From assembly GCA_014621425.1 (NCBI GenBank), contig JAANBB010000143.1, forward strand, positions 21,272-85,271: a stretch of DNA of 64,000 nucleotides, read 5' to 3'. The translations under genes and the position numbers were made by a program. Below, one piece after another: positions 28,918-42,040 of this stretch (its first letter is position 1; each line of letters starts with the position of its first letter). Source of the DNA: Cylindrodendrum hubeiense (taxonomy: Eukaryota; Ascomycota; Sordariomycetes; Hypocreales; Nectriaceae). Below the pieces are notes generated by a model. That model did no database searches and had not been told where the DNA came from. It was given only the letters and a program-made list of their open reading frames with translations.

Positions 28918-31900
28918 GCTCGAGCCTGGGGCCTTGGAGGCCTACGGGAGACCTTTCGGAGCGGCGGCGACAGGCGGCGGTCGGGCGGGAGTGCACGGGG
29001 GGAGCGACGAACAAGCGTCGAGCTGGGTGATGCAGTCTGCAGAGGGACGGCGACACGGGATGATGCTGCGTGGATGCTTTGGGCCAAGTTGCAGCGGGTG
29101 GGTCGCCGAGGTTTTAGTGGCGAGTGCCGCAGGGCCGCCAGGGCATGGCAGCGCCTGTGGGGGCCCACGGATCGCACTAACCAGCTAGGCGCGTCTGCTC
29201 AGGCGCGTTCCGCCCGCGGGCCCGTCGTGGAGTCTCAGCTCCACCAGCGTCCGCGCGCTATGCTCGACTCGTGTGAGCATTGTCCGGGCGAGGATGGGTC
29301 GATCAGATCAGACAAGTGCTTAGGCGGCGGGCGGGAGGAAGGGAGAGCCTGTATCCGCGCGCACGCATGAACCAGCAGCTTGAAGCTGCTTCTCGTTGGC
29401 TCCCTAGTGCGCCGCCATGCAGTGCGGGCTGCATGATCTGTGCGGGATGAGATGGGATGGAACTCTGCCTTCTGAGCTGTCGCCCGTGGGCTCTGAGCTT
29501 TGAGAGAAGAGGCCGGCCAAGAGAGAGCGGGCGGCTTAGTTACAACGTGGAATACCGGTGGGGCGTTTCCTCCAGCTGGGTAACGTCTGCCCAGCCACTT
29601 CGCTCACCACTTCGTCTCTCAACACCATCTTCGCCCACTCCCAACCCTCTCCTCAACCCTCAACCTCAAATGTCACCGGCAGAGCACTCGAGCCAAGACG
29701 CACAGCGGCTCGACCCCCCCACAATCCACAATCCACTACCACGCTTGCGCTACCTGCGCTACCTCGACTGCTCGACTGCTCACCCTGGCAGGCACGCCGG
29801 CCCGGTCTGCCATCCCTCGTGGCTCATGGGTTCGCCTCTCCGGGTTCACCCCAGGGCTTGGTGAGCCTTACCCTATATGTATATCACACCCTGCGCCAGT
29901 GAGCTGGGCTTTGCACACCATGCATCCCAGATGACGACAGAAACATTCGCAGCCAGCCATAGCTGAAGCCCTGGAGGTCTGGAGGTCTGTGCCCTCCTCG
30001 TCCCGTCCGGATCCGAGAGCAGCGCCATGGCCTCGAGTCAGCTCAGTCTCGTTCGCAGCTAGCCTGCGGTCCACCGATAGTTCTCTGTGACGGTGACAGA
30101 CAGTGACAGACGGTGACACCGAGGGCCTCATGTTGGAGCGAGTCTGGCCGGTCTAGTGCCTCGCTGCCTTGATGGATGGGCCATTGTAGCCACTCCCGTC
30201 CATGGGGACTTTTGTGAACGACCCCTTTGTTTGACCAGTCCGCCTTGGCAATGGGAGGCGACCGCCATCACTATCACCGACGTTCCTGTTATCCGAGGCC
30301 CAGAGCATCGAGGAATGCAGTCTTGTCAACCTGTCACACTGATACCACCACACCCCTGGCGAGCTCTGGCAGCCTCCTTGACCTTGCAGCCAATCGACCA
30401 TGTTTCCCCCGGATCCTGACAGCTGAAGATTTTAAATACCTTGTCCCGGGACCGGCAATGTTCGCGGGAACGAGGATCCTGGGTCGACAGAAGCCTCGCG
30501 TTGAACTGAGCCGGCCTATGGAAGCGGCCATGGTCTCTCGCCCCGGACTTTCCGCATGGCGACCGCGTCCTCTCAGCCTGGCTCGATCTCGAATAATTCC
30601 AAGGCTGTCAAAGGCAGATCTGCCTGCCAATCACACGTCTTTTGGACAGGGAGTTCGTGCTTGGATTGTCCCGGAACCGGTCAGGCGGCACCAATCGCGT
30701 ACCCTCCCGCCTCGACTTTAGGAGCTCCACTCGCGGGGCTACCCGCATCCCTTGAAGCCCTTCCGCCTCACTTCGACCGCCGTGAGACAGGCACCCCAAC
30801 CCGTCCCACAGAGAGGTCTTGTGAGCGCTACATTGCGACCGAGCGAGCACAGGGGCCCCAAGACTCGTCAAGGAGAGACCGGCGGCGCCCAATTGACCCG
30901 AGACTCCTCCTCATCGGGTCAGCGTCGGTGCCGGAAGAGCTGAAGATGGGCCATGATGGGCCATGATGTCAACATGGCTGAGAACAGACCCGAGACATGA
31001 TGGTGAAGAATTCCCGACGGAACCCCTTCGCGCAGGAGGAATCCCCGGTCGCCATTCCCCATTCCCCAGCACTCGCTGACCCCGGCTCCCCAGCGCCACC
31101 CGGGCCTGGTTGCGCCAAGTACTCCGTGCCAGCCTCCGTCCTGATACTGGCCTTCGCCGTCCTGGCAGGCTGGCAGCACGTCGCCTCCTGCTCCCAGCGA
31201 GCTCGTTCCTCTGGGGCGGCAGGCGCGTATCCCCATGCAGCCACCGTCTAGGATAGCCTGCCAACAATTTATCACATCAGACCATTGCCCGGGACGACGT
31301 CCTTTGCAATCCCGCACCGGTGAGTGTCCAGCGGAGACAGAGTTTCACGTCGCTTCCAGCTCGGCTCTCGATTGACTGTATGTCGTCACGAGGGCGAGAT
31401 ACGGCACGTCCACAGTGAGACCGGATGCCATCTCCAAGCTCTGGGCGTTTGCTGGAGACGGGGGACCGTCGTGGCGTTGTTCGCCCTTGCTTTTTACAAG
31501 CTAAGAGGCGCGAAATACCCGATACCTACGTGTGATCGTCCATTGGACGTCTTGCACCATCTGCGGCTCACCCCGGTCTCATCACCACTCTCCCATTGGA
31601 AAGCGTTGTGATTGGGTAGCTGACCGAGGGAACAAGACCGGCCATGCATGATGCCGCTATCGAACCGCTAGAAGCGGTGTCGGTGAACCATCCCGGTTTT
31701 GGGTGGCTGTGGCACAGTATTAACATCACCGTCCCACGATGGCTTCAAGGGGATCATTATTTTCCCCGCCCCGGGAATGCCGCAAACGGCCGTCCCCCCA
31801 ACATGTATGACACCGTTTCCGTCCTTGTCAAACCCCCTGCTCGATAATTTGCAAGCCGAGGTGGGATTAAAACCGCTGCCCGGGACTTTTTGCTCAATAA

Positions 31901-31962
31901 CAAACGTCTCGAGAATCTCTCGTTACCTCCGCCGTCTGAAATCTGTACTCAATCCTTGAAAC
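28918..31962. other. gene-poor region, about 3 kb
   Basis: No convincing gene is present. A CT-rich, promoter-like leader at 29590-29668 is followed by a short frame from the ATG at 29669 (MSPAEHSSQDAQRLDPP, 64 codons) that ends next to a GTGAGC donor-like site at 29861. This could be a small or spliced gene but it has no recognisable product. 30065-30120 contains several GTGACAG copies. The rest is GC-rich with overlapping random frames. Confidence 0.4.
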
Positions 31963-32925
31963 ATGATTCCTATACAGTCCCCCCTCGCATGTGGCTCCGA
32001 GGGCCTGGAAGATGACCGATCCTCGATGGCCGCCTTCGGCTCGCTCCCTACCGAATTGCGGCTCAAGATATGGTCCCGCGCCGTCGAGCCCCGGGTCGTC
32101 TTGTTCGGTGACCTGGTTCAGAGCGACCGGTCCTACCCCTTGCCTAGCGTCACTCAACTCAATGTAGAGGCGCGAACGGAGACCCGGCAAGGGTATGAGC
32201 CGATCGGATTTGGGTCTTATTTTGATTTCTCTAGAGATATTCTCGTCTGCGACCACAAGATCTCTGACCAAGCCCCGGATCCATTCCTCGAGGGCCTAGC
32301 GCCCCGGATTAAGAGATTGGCATACTGGGACTGCTTCCCTGACGACGGCCGGGTGGATGGACCCTATCATTACTCGGTTTACCTCTCGGCATGTTACCGT
32401 CAACGGGATTTTGGCAAGATCGAATTCGACCGTTTTTGGTTTCCCAACCTGGAGGATTTATGGATCGTCAAGGTCGGGGAAATTGACCCAGCATGGATGA
32501 TCCACGTCGACACGAAAGCTTCATACGAAGTACGACTAAAGGAGCTTGCGAAGCAATTCAAATATTGGGTCGACGACAACATTATCGAGATGGCACCCCT
32601 GGACTTGGACGACCCCGAAGCTAAGTCAGTTTTGAATGAGGGTCGGTGTGGGAAGATGGATTGTCACGAGCTCAACAAGGGACGCAGCAAGATGATTTCC
32701 AAGGTCATGTTCATCGATGGAAAGTACGAGGCGCCCACCGACGGCAAAAAATGGGTTCGAATACTTCCGTGGCACGTCGACGAGGAGAAGGTCAAGGGAA
32801 ATCGCACATGCGAGAACCGAATGCGATGGGTGCTGGTGGAAAGGATCCTAACATTCGACCTACAGTGGGAAGGGTGGAGCGAGTCAGGCTGGGAGGTTAG
32901 GCGCCACGGAAGAGGAACAAAGTGA
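31963..32925 (+). CDS. 2EXR-domain protein
   Basis: This is a single-exon 320-residue protein. The 2EXR signature, typical of large filamentous-fungal families, opens the domain: FGSLPTELRLKIWSRAVEPRVV, followed by PSVTQLNVEARTETRQGYEPI and YFDFSRDILVC. The rest is a soluble alpha/beta-looking region without further motif. The function of the family is unknown. The start could be the ATG at 31963 or the Met just before AAFGSLP at 32026. It stands alone between two gene-poor stretches. Confidence 0.82.
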   Translation: MIPIQSPLACGSEGLEDDRSSMAAFGSLPTELRLKIWSRAVEPRVVLFGDLVQSDRSYPLPSVTQLNVEARTETRQGYEPIGFGSYFDFSRDILVCDHKISDQAPDPFLEGLAPRIKRLAYWDCFPDDGRVDGPYHYSVYLSACYRQRDFGKIEFDRFWFPNLEDLWIVKVGEIDPAWMIHVDTKASYEVRLKELAKQFKYWVDDNIIEMAPLDLDDPEAKSVLNEGRCGKMDCHELNKGRSKMISKVMFIDGKYEAPTDGKKWVRILPWHVDEEKVKGNRTCENRMRWVLVERILTFDLQWEGWSESGWEVRRHGRGTK

Positions 32926-35845
32926 AGCGACAAGACGAAGTGGACGTCGGTCGGTCGTGCTCAACGTCAACAGGATACCCGAGACCTTCGAAGGGAGACG
33001 ATTCGCTTGGGAAAAGCTTCCATTTCAGTTGCTTCGATCCCATTGACACCTACGCCGTTCCCCGAATACGATGCGACAAAGCAGGGCAGTGGTGATTGGT
33101 CATTTGCGACAACAATTCTTCGGTACCGGGCCGCGAGAATATTTTTGGGTCTCGCGGGAAGCCACCTGGAGTTGACTACTCAACCAAAGCCTATATAAAT
33201 TGGATTGGCTTCGAGGTTGAAGTTAAGAACGCCGAACTCATATTGAGCCGGGATTTTGCCCACCGAGACTGGTGTGTACTCTGGAGTTGAGGCGCGGGTC
33301 TGCTCTCTTCCGACTATTGAGATGTATCTGAACCGACGGTTAGGCCTTCTATAATGAACAGCCAGGATTCGAACAGAACCGGGCCCTGATCGGCATGACC
33401 CTTTTTTTATACCGAGATTTTTTGGAGTTAGGATCAATGAGAATGAGTTTAATGTCAGACACGGGAGCCGACCTTGTTGACATGTTGACGCTAACCGACG
33501 TGTAGGGCGGCAATTCTTCATACGCTGTTTTCTTTGCTGCTAGGGCAAATGGTTGATGGACGGCACTGGCATTGGCCAGTGATATTTGTTGCTCAAGCTC
33601 CGGTCTGTGTCTCTCTTGCAGCATCTTCCCTTGCAGCATAACCCCAATGTGCCCGGAGTGGTATCCTCGTCCCTATTGCGCATCTTGTTCCTCGGTTGTG
33701 TAGGGCCGTGTGTCACGACTCTGTGAGCTCGGCCCACCATAACCCCCGTTGTGTGTCTCACCGGGTATCCCTTTCTCCCACTACCTTACGCGACCGTGAT
33801 TTGATGCACTTCGACACCATGGTTGTGCCATTCTGGTGGTCTTCCGGTTACTTTGTCAGACTTCCGCTCACCTTCGCGCTTCCCTTTATTGCTTCATTCT
33901 GCATCTACACTTTCGCATCCCAAGTATCATGCCCCGGTCTTTTCTATTTTCCTTTTATTTCTTTTGAGAGGTATGCTGCTCCTTTGTTATTCGCTCGGGC
34001 CAAGCTGTGTATTTGACCTGGCAAAGCCAAAGCTCAATTGTTTCAGTCACCTCTGCGAGTATACCATGGTGGTTAAATATGACCTAGAATGGTTTGTTGA
34101 CGGATGTAATCTGTCTGAGACCACGAAGTTTGCCGTGATGGGCCGGCTTGTGGAAGACGATTCCGGGATTGGAGATTCCTTCCAAATTACTAAAATTGCA
34201 CGGCTCTTCGAGTAGAACGGTATACGGGATGCTTTTAGTCACAAGTGACCTTTTTCCTTTTACCAAGGCTGAGATGCGTCTTGGCAATCAAGATAGAGCC
34301 CAAGTTGTAAGCTGGGAATCTGGCCAACAATTCTACACTGCCTCGTTATCCAAAACCTCTGCCTCGCCAAACTATAATAAAATGAGGTTGCGAGAGAATA
34401 ATATCTATATGATCGCAAGAATAGAAGCTGTGGCAAGGTGAGTCGGTACAACCGCAGCACATAGCCCTGCCCACATTCGGAGGAAAAGATATACAACAAG
34501 CCCCGCAAAGGCCTGATAGTCCTATCGTTCATTCTCAATCCATAATTCTCATCTCCCGTTATGTATCAGCAGTAATCTATTGCTTCGGTTATCCTCCCTT
34601 GTTGCGATGCGATCACTCAAGCTACGTATTCGTCATTCTCATCCTGGATAAATGTGAATCTAGGGGCCTGTCGGCCGCTTCCCATCAATACCAGCTAAGC
34701 ATGTACATCTGTCTGGTGCTTCTAGTAGCTATCACATTTCCGCTATATTAAAACAAAGCTATAACTCGTCTGTGTGGCATTTAAGATATATATTTACATG
34801 TGTATATTGCTTGTGGAAAATTCTCGCTTAAGATGTTGTGCACAACTCTAATACTCGACTTCTCTTGAAATTCACCAACTTGTCCGTCCTGTACTCATAT
34901 TCTTCACGCAATATACCCAATCGAGAGTGAGTACTTGAACTTGAGCGATTTTCACTTTTTGACAGACTTGGAACTTTGCCAAGGTCATTCCTAGAATCAG
35001 TAGAGTAAGTCTGTTACATAATTTGAATTACTCGTCTTCATAGGAATATATTCTATTCCAAGTAACTACTAGAAGCTGTGCACTAAAGTAACCGTGATGT
35101 TGGGAACACGGCGTAAAAGGTGGGATGTGTTAACCCTTCTCGCTACAGTCCAGACCTTGGGCGAAATCAAGCTTAAGCAACATCATCAACGCAAACACAC
35201 CTTTGGCGTTCCACAGCCAGTCGTATTTCATCGAGAGGCAGTGTTCTGAACGGTTTCTTTCATTTGATTTCCTTTGAAAGCTGTGTACAAGTCCACAGAA
35301 ATAACTCTCAGCCGCAAAGTTGTGAAGACTGTGGTATCGTTAGTAGCTGGGATACCCAGCTCAACTAGGACGTAGTTGGGCCCCATCCCTCTGTCCAATA
35401 GGAGTGGCAACGTGATGGTCAACCAATGTCCCACTCTAAGGCGTGAAGGGCACAGTTATACAGGTGGACCCTAGTGCCGCCACCAACACTAACTCAATCG
35501 CGTCACTAACCATCGTCTCGTACAATCGGGCGGGGTGGGGGAAACCTGACAAATCGATGCTTTGATGTGAGAGTTCCCCTCTCTCTTACTTGTATAAGAC
35601 TTCAACTCGGTATTACTATGTTCTTGTCAGGGTGTGGTTTTCAGATATCTGCCGTTGCTGCCAGTAGCCATATCCGTAGATCCACAGCCAGACTTGCGTC
35701 GGCCCTTCTCCGCAACCCAATACCTTATCAAGCTTGAGTACCCGCTGCGTCTCGTCGACAACCCTTCTCAACTCACGCACCAACACAGCTCCAGAACCGA
35801 GGGGTAGCCATCTCACATACAACTCGTCAATTGCACAATCCAACC
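32926..35845. other. gene-poor AT-rich region, about 2.9 kb
   Basis: Only short unrelated frames occur. 33400-33430 and 34690-34880 are AT-rich with poly-T and TATATATTTA tracts. From about 35720 a leader-like, pyrimidine-rich stretch precedes the dehydrogenase ATG. I found no transposase or RNA gene. Confidence 0.45.
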
Positions 35846-37042
35846 ATGGCTTTCAAAGGCGACGTCCTCCTTGTCTATCTGCCTAGCCAGGCACCCCCGC
35901 AGTTCCTCGAGGGCGTGCGGACCAAGTTTCCGCATCTCGAAGTGCGCTGGATCCAGACGCCTGTCGACAAAGGCCAGCTTCTGGCGCCGGACCACCTCAC
36001 GGCCGAGCAATGGGCCGGCGTCACAATGATGTGTATCTACCACGTGCCCAAGCCCGAGGTCATCCCCGATGTGTGGTTCTTCCAGGCTGCCTCGGCCGGC
36101 ACCGACACCTGGGCGAAGCATCCCAAGTATCTGGATCCCGATGTCATCTTTAGCAATGCCAGCGGCTGTCAACCGTATGTATCTCAGCCAATATTCAGCC
36201 AATTTTCAGCCTATGCTTCCGTAACTTCGTCAATTGACCGCTCACTAACCTACTATCAGACCCCAGATCGCCGAGTGGGTGATTGGCACATGGCTGTCCC
36301 ACGAGCACCACTTCCAGGTCTACGCGGAACAGCAAAAGCAAGAACTCTGGCGACCCCGGCTCGAGATGCAAGTAAATGTCTCTACCGGCCGCAGAATGTA
36401 AGAGCACCTCTCTGCCCTCTCTAATCCACCGTCTCACACTCGCTCAGGGGCATCCTGGGCTACGGCGCCATCGGAAGAGAAATCGCCCGTCTCGGCCAGG
36501 CTCTCGGCATGGAAGTCTACGCCTACACCCGCCGCGAGCGCTCCACGCCCGAGTCGCGCCGCGACGAGACCTACTTCGTGCCTGGCACCGGCGACCCGGA
36601 CGGCTTGATCCCGGCCAAGTGGTTCTCAGGCGCCTCGCGGGACGACATCAACAACTTTCTCAGCCAGGACCTGGACCTGCTCGTCGTGTCGCTGCCACTC
36701 ACCGACGACACTCGCGGGCTTTTCGGCACTGAGCAGTTCCAAATCCTCAGTCGCAACAAAAACAAGACGTTCCTATCCAACATCGCCCGCGGCGCCATCG
36801 TCAACAACGACGCCCTCGTCAACGCTCTAGAAACCGGCCTTATCCGCGGCGCCGCCATCGATGTCGCCGACCCGGAGCCGCTCCCCAAGGGCAACCCGCT
36901 GTGGAAGGCCCCTAACCTCTTCATCACTCCGCATATTGCCTGGCAATCATCCAAATACTGGGATAACCTCTCAGATCTGCTGCTCAAGAACCTTGAGAGG
37001 CTGGCTAATGGACAAACTGTAATCAACCCGGACAACCGCTGA
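35846..37042 (+). CDS. D-isomer-specific 2-hydroxyacid dehydrogenase
   Basis: This is an NAD(P)-dependent D-2-hydroxyacid dehydrogenase/glyoxylate-hydroxypyruvate-reductase-like enzyme, 353 residues. Exons are 35846-36174, 36260-36397 and 36448-37042, with in-phase GT-AG introns. The split substrate domain includes the conserved ASAGTDTW and SNASGCQPPQIAEWVIG. The Rossmann motif GILGYGAIGREIARLGQALG opens the cofactor domain. The catalytic triad is visible: Arg in SNIARGAIVN, Glu in DVADPEPLP, and His in ITPHIAW. Reduces 2-keto acids or the reverse. It could not be placed in a pathway from its neighbours. Confidence 0.93.
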
Positions 37043-37608
37043 TTGTAGATCTACCATCTGTCCTTGTCTTCTTATAGTTGGGTTGCAAGAGCGGCATCAT
37101 GTGCATAGACTTAGGGGAGCATTAGACGGATGTAGCATCGCCTACCAATTTATAAAATACAAATGATGCAAGCCAATATTGGCGTATTTTGTAGGCCATT
37201 CATCTCTCAGAGTCAGTACTAGGGAGTGGGATTTCCAAAGCCACGAGGCGGTAACAAGTGCAAGGTAGGATGATTAGCTGCTGGTTACTACAAGGAATCG
37301 CTAAGTAGCCGAATGGCGCATATGGCTCCGTAAATCACGATACAGCCCTGAGCTATTTCCCTACTATCGGCCAGGTCATCTGCTGTTTGTCATTGGCCAT
37401 TATAGCTTATGGTCCCTCTATTTTGGCACGCTTGCTTGGCCATGGGTTAAGAGTCAGACGAATGGGAGATGGAATCCAAGCATTATGTCCAAAATGGTAG
37501 ATTTATTATATCCAAAAGGTATCCTTGTCCCATACCCAACAACCTATGCACCAAACTCTTGTAAGAAAACACACCCTCACTAAAATTACAGCAAATATTC
37601 TCGCCAAA
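37043..37608. other. convergent intergenic spacer
   Basis: The region of about 570 bp holds 3' flanks of two convergent genes. I see no gene or RNA. Confidence 0.55.
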
Positions 37609-40600
37609 TCACAATCGGCCTCTTTCGGGTTTTCGTAGACTTGAAGCACGCGACCAGTCTCCTGCTGACTTCTTCAGTCGACTCCCCAAGCTAATGCTGG
37701 CAGCTGACAGTCCTTGCATCCTGCTTGGTACATTTGGTTCGATTCCCACCCAGCCGCCACCCACTTTTGACTCGTCATCACTGCCCAAGGCTGGTCCCGG
37801 CAACATTGGGAGGTTTCTCTGACCCTTCAACATCGCTCCTTGAAGGGCGGCCCATGATTCAACCTGCCCGTCCGCTGCCTCTTCGACACAGTTGCACTCG
37901 TCGCCCGCAGGACACTGGGTTTCTCCAGCCGCGTGCCACTCTGCAAGGCACGCCTCGTGGCTAGCGCATCCACATGCCAAACAAGGAGGGAAAAGGGCAG
38001 CTACTGGTTCGAGACAGTAAACGCATCGAAGCTGGCTCTGCATACGATGACAACGGTCGCACGTTCCCACGGCTCCACCTACAGTAGAGTCTGTAGAGGT
38101 ATAACGCAGCGGCTCGAGTTGCGTCTCGTGAATCCGGCAGACCCCAGTGACGTCGATGCCACGACCTGAGGCCAAGAGGGCCTGAAGCTGATCCCTCTTT
38201 CCCATCGCAATAGGCGAAGAGCTTGGGTGATGGCTAGGTATAATACCACTCGCTCCGTCGTGGAGAGTCGTCGAGCTACCATCCATGTGCCCGCCGACCA
38301 CGTCCTCCTTGAGGACGTTGAACTTCAAAATCTCCAATCGAGATAGGGGCTGGTTCCACATCTGAAGCATCTCGGCGTAAGCGTATCGGTAGTTTGCGTA
38401 GAGTTCGGTCCTACTTGGCTCCAGCAGGGGCGTGCTCAACCACCCATCGTCGTCAAAGATGGTTTGATCTTCCATCGTAACCGAAACGTTTGTCGGAACC
38501 AAGGGCAAGAAATCGTCTCTGCGGTATTCGTCATCAGATAGAGATGTTCTGCCACCACTAGAATCCATTGCTGTCGAGGCACTCCATGTGGCGTTTACCA
38601 TGCTTGGGGCAAGACTGCTCAGTATGGTCTCAGCAGGGCTTGGCTTCTTTCTCCCCTGTCCCGGCGGAGATGATGAGCTCCCTGCAGTAAAGGATCGCGG
38701 CAGGTTTGCCGCAAATGCCGATGCCAAGCCTGAGTTTGCCCGCTGGACAAACCGGGTATTGGGGGAGGTGGACACACTTGGAGGTGGCTCAAGCTCTCCG
38801 AGATATCCCTTGAACTTGTTCGGGGGAGTCTCTCCGCAGGAATACGAGTTCGATGCTGGATCTCCGTTCCATAGTCCGTCCTCGGAAGCCTGAGATCCTG
38901 CATAATGGACAGGTGTATGTATAGTCATTGGGGTCGTAGTAGCGGAATTGGTGTAGCTTCGGCTGTAAATATTCCAGACTGAAGCATCTGTCGGGAAGTA
39001 ATGGAGGGAAAAGGACGGCGCCTTGAACGGTAGCGGAGTGTCTGGCTGGGTCAGATGAGATTCGAAGTAGGCAACACTATCCTCAGCAGAGGAATCGCCA
39101 AATATGCACGAGAGCATAGCCAGCATCTGAATGTCGGCAATTCTCTCAAAGTAGTCAAACAGATCCATGATGAAATCCTTGGCCAGAGGGTGCTGGCCCC
39201 ATTTGACTCGGCCTGAGAGACTACCATTTGTTTCAATGACCTCGGACAGAGAGTCTCCGCTACACTTGGACACCACATCGTGGGCGATGACCAAGATGGA
39301 CTCGCGCCTCTGATTGTGCGCAAGGAACTCGAGCGGGATTCCCCTCCTAAGCAGAAGCCCCAGGTAGCGCCAGACATGAACCAGGTCTTTGGCGCCATGT
39401 TTTTCGGCAACCTTGGCGTTGTGTTCACAAACCTCAGCACCATCGCCAAAGATGGCATACTCTTTTGCAAACTCCTCCTTAGACGGGAGAAGGGCTCGTA
39501 GATCGTGAATCGATATCAGGTTTCTCGGTCGCCCAGGTCGACGACGGCTAGTGCCCGTACCCGTGCCAGTGCCTGCTCCGGTTCCTCCGCCACTAGATCG
39601 AATAGAAAGGTCCTCGCTCCACGTCTTCCTAAACTGGCGGCTAGGATGGTACCAGAGGCTAATCTTATGCATCGAAGTTGACTCCGAGTCGCTAGATGAT
39701 GAGGATGATGAGCGAGAACCGTCTGAATTGGATTCACCATCAGACCCTGAGCCATCTTCGCCGACCATGAACCTCTGCCTAGGGCCTAGTTCATGGGCAA
39801 TCTTGCCAAAGCCAGCAAAGAAGGGTTCTCCCTTGGGGCGTTCTCTATACGCATCCAAGGTTGTAGAGAATAGTGCTCTCGCCTTCTCTTCTTTCGTAGG
39901 GAAGAAACAGACGAGCCTTCCATTATGAGAGAATCGAGCACCGCACGTCCTAGGTGGCGGTGGTATGATAGTTCGATTAGGGGGGGCAAGGGCGGTCTCT
40001 GTGTCGTTGTGCGGTATGAGTTCCTGGGACATCGAAGCCGAGCCACCTGCCGGGATGTCCTCGTCCGATTCACTTGAACTTTCGTCGGCCATCGCATCAA
40101 TTTCGTCGTCTAGATCTCGAACGTTCTTGAAGAAGGTTGTGCTGGTTTCGAGATCAACCTCTCCCAAAAGGTATGTAAAGGCCACTTCCAAACAGTTTTG
40201 CTTCCTCTGCACAAATTGGTCGGCGAGTTGATGGATTTCGCGCTCGATCTTCTTATGCACCTTTGTCGGCATGAAAGACGTCTTCTCAATGAAGAATTTC
40301 GGCGCCTTCCCCTTCGGATAACTGGAAGGGACGTCTATTCTAACCTTGACGAAGATCGTCTCACCTTCGGCTCCCCAAGGACCATTGAGAGAAGCATTCA
40401 ATGTTAAATTATCCATATCGATGTTCTCCCACTTGACCTTGGGAAGCTGGGTGCTGATGCGCAGAAGCTCTTCTTGAATAGTGTCAGGCTCGCCCCATTC
40501 ATCATCCAGGTATCCGTGGCCGAAAATTCCAGTGTCTTTGGGTGGGTGTCGCTTCGACGCATCTGCCGATGACTTCCTTTTCGTCATGGTGATACCCTTC

Positions 40601-42040
40601 ATCCAACCAATTTGCGATTGGTTTCGGTCCGTGGCCTTCCCCATGGCTACCTTGGCCTTCATCGATGGGCCTCGCCAAGCGACACCCATACGATGGTTGG
40701 AGTTGGCCGCAGAGCGCATCCCAATGGTGAGTGCGCTCTGCTTGTAATTGCTGTTCGGAACGCCCGGTCGGTGGTCACTCATCGTTGCAGCTTTCCGTTC
40801 ACGGCTGGAGCTGTCTTCCACCGTGCGGAATGTCTTATATGTAGCACCCTTGCGAGTGAAAGGGATGCTGTTGGTTACATGCTTGCCTCGGGTATGGCCA
40901 ACAGCAGAGAGGATATGAGCATCGGCGCCCTGCAATCTCAGTTCGTTATCCGTGCCCCAGGATACAAGTTGGAATTCGCGTTCGTCTATTCCACTGTCTG
41001 TAATGCCGCCGCGACTTCTCCAGAGGAACTCTTTGGCCTTGTGGTCTCCATGGCCAGGGAACACAGCAACTGGATCAGTCGAGGCACTAATGCCTGATCC
41101 TTGAGGTCTCCTCACATCGTATAGATAAAGGTCGCCTGGTTCGTTCTGTGGCATAGCAAGGAGGCCTTCTCCAAAGGGAGTGTGCCGCGCCCTCCACACC
41201 GGAAACCCGGTATAGATGACATGTTCTGGTTGGTTGCCGTCGTCACTGTAATCCCAGAATTTGATGGTCTTATCAATCGAACATGAGGCAATCACAGTTG
41301 ACCGGGTGCGATTCCAGTCCAAGCCATAGATCTTGGAGTCGTGGGCTTTGATGGTTTTAAGAGGCTCCGATGTCCGCCGCTCATCCCAGATATGGAGGAA
41401 TTGGTCATGAGCGGAGGCAAGGATGTGAGAGGCCTGGCGGTTGTACTTGACTTGAGATGCTCCAGAGGACCAGTCACAGAAGGTAAGAACGGGTTGCCGG
41501 GGTCGTCGAAGATCCCACGAATGAACATAGCCATCCACGGAGCAGGTAGCCAGGAAGTCGGGATGATGGGCGGACCAGTTGACGTCAGTGATGGCTCGAC
41601 TGTGGCCTTGCAAAGAGTGCTCAATGGCGCCTGCACTGGACTCTTCTCTTGAGTTTAAATTCCAAACGAGGGCGCGATGGTTGGCTGTAGACACAATCCA
41701 GTAGTCGCGGGCAGCAAATGGAGACCACTGCACATCCACGACGAGCCACGGCATGCCATGGCTTCGCAGCCGCCTAGGGGGACTGTACGGAGAGTCCAAG
41801 TCAATGATGGCAAGTCCATCGGGTCTGTAGCATGTCAGTAAGAGGGCTCGAATTCGGATACCTGGCGTGTGTAACTGACGAAGCTAACGCGACATCTCGT
41901 CCTGAAGGGGCGATGGTGGCTGAGCCGACAATGCCATCGACATGGATGGTACCGTCGGCATCAAAGCTCTCACTGTCCAGGGCCGACTTGAGAGTCTTGA
42001 GCTTCTTGGGCAGTTCGGAGAGGTTGTCATAGGAGGGCAT
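37609..42040 (-). CDS. mtc5: SEA/GATOR2 complex protein Mtc5 (WDR59 family): WD40-RWD-RING
   Basis: Mtc5/WDR59 is a subunit of the SEA (GATOR2-like) complex at the vacuole that controls TORC1. It has 1458 residues from exons 41880-42040 and 37609-41824 (intron 41825-41879, phase 2, rebuilding DVALAS-PDGLAIIDLDSPY). The order is an N-terminal WD40 propeller (repeats ending in VWNL, SWDL, IWDE, KFWDY), a basic linker, an RWD domain around residues 480-620 (the FVKVRIDVPSSYPKGKAPKFFI stretch), a long Ser-rich linker and a C-terminal RING-like zinc domain (CDRC, CVYC, PCLACGCASHEAC, CPAGDECNC). All are family hallmarks. A Gly-Thr run followed by RRRPGRP sits in the linker. Confidence 0.95.
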
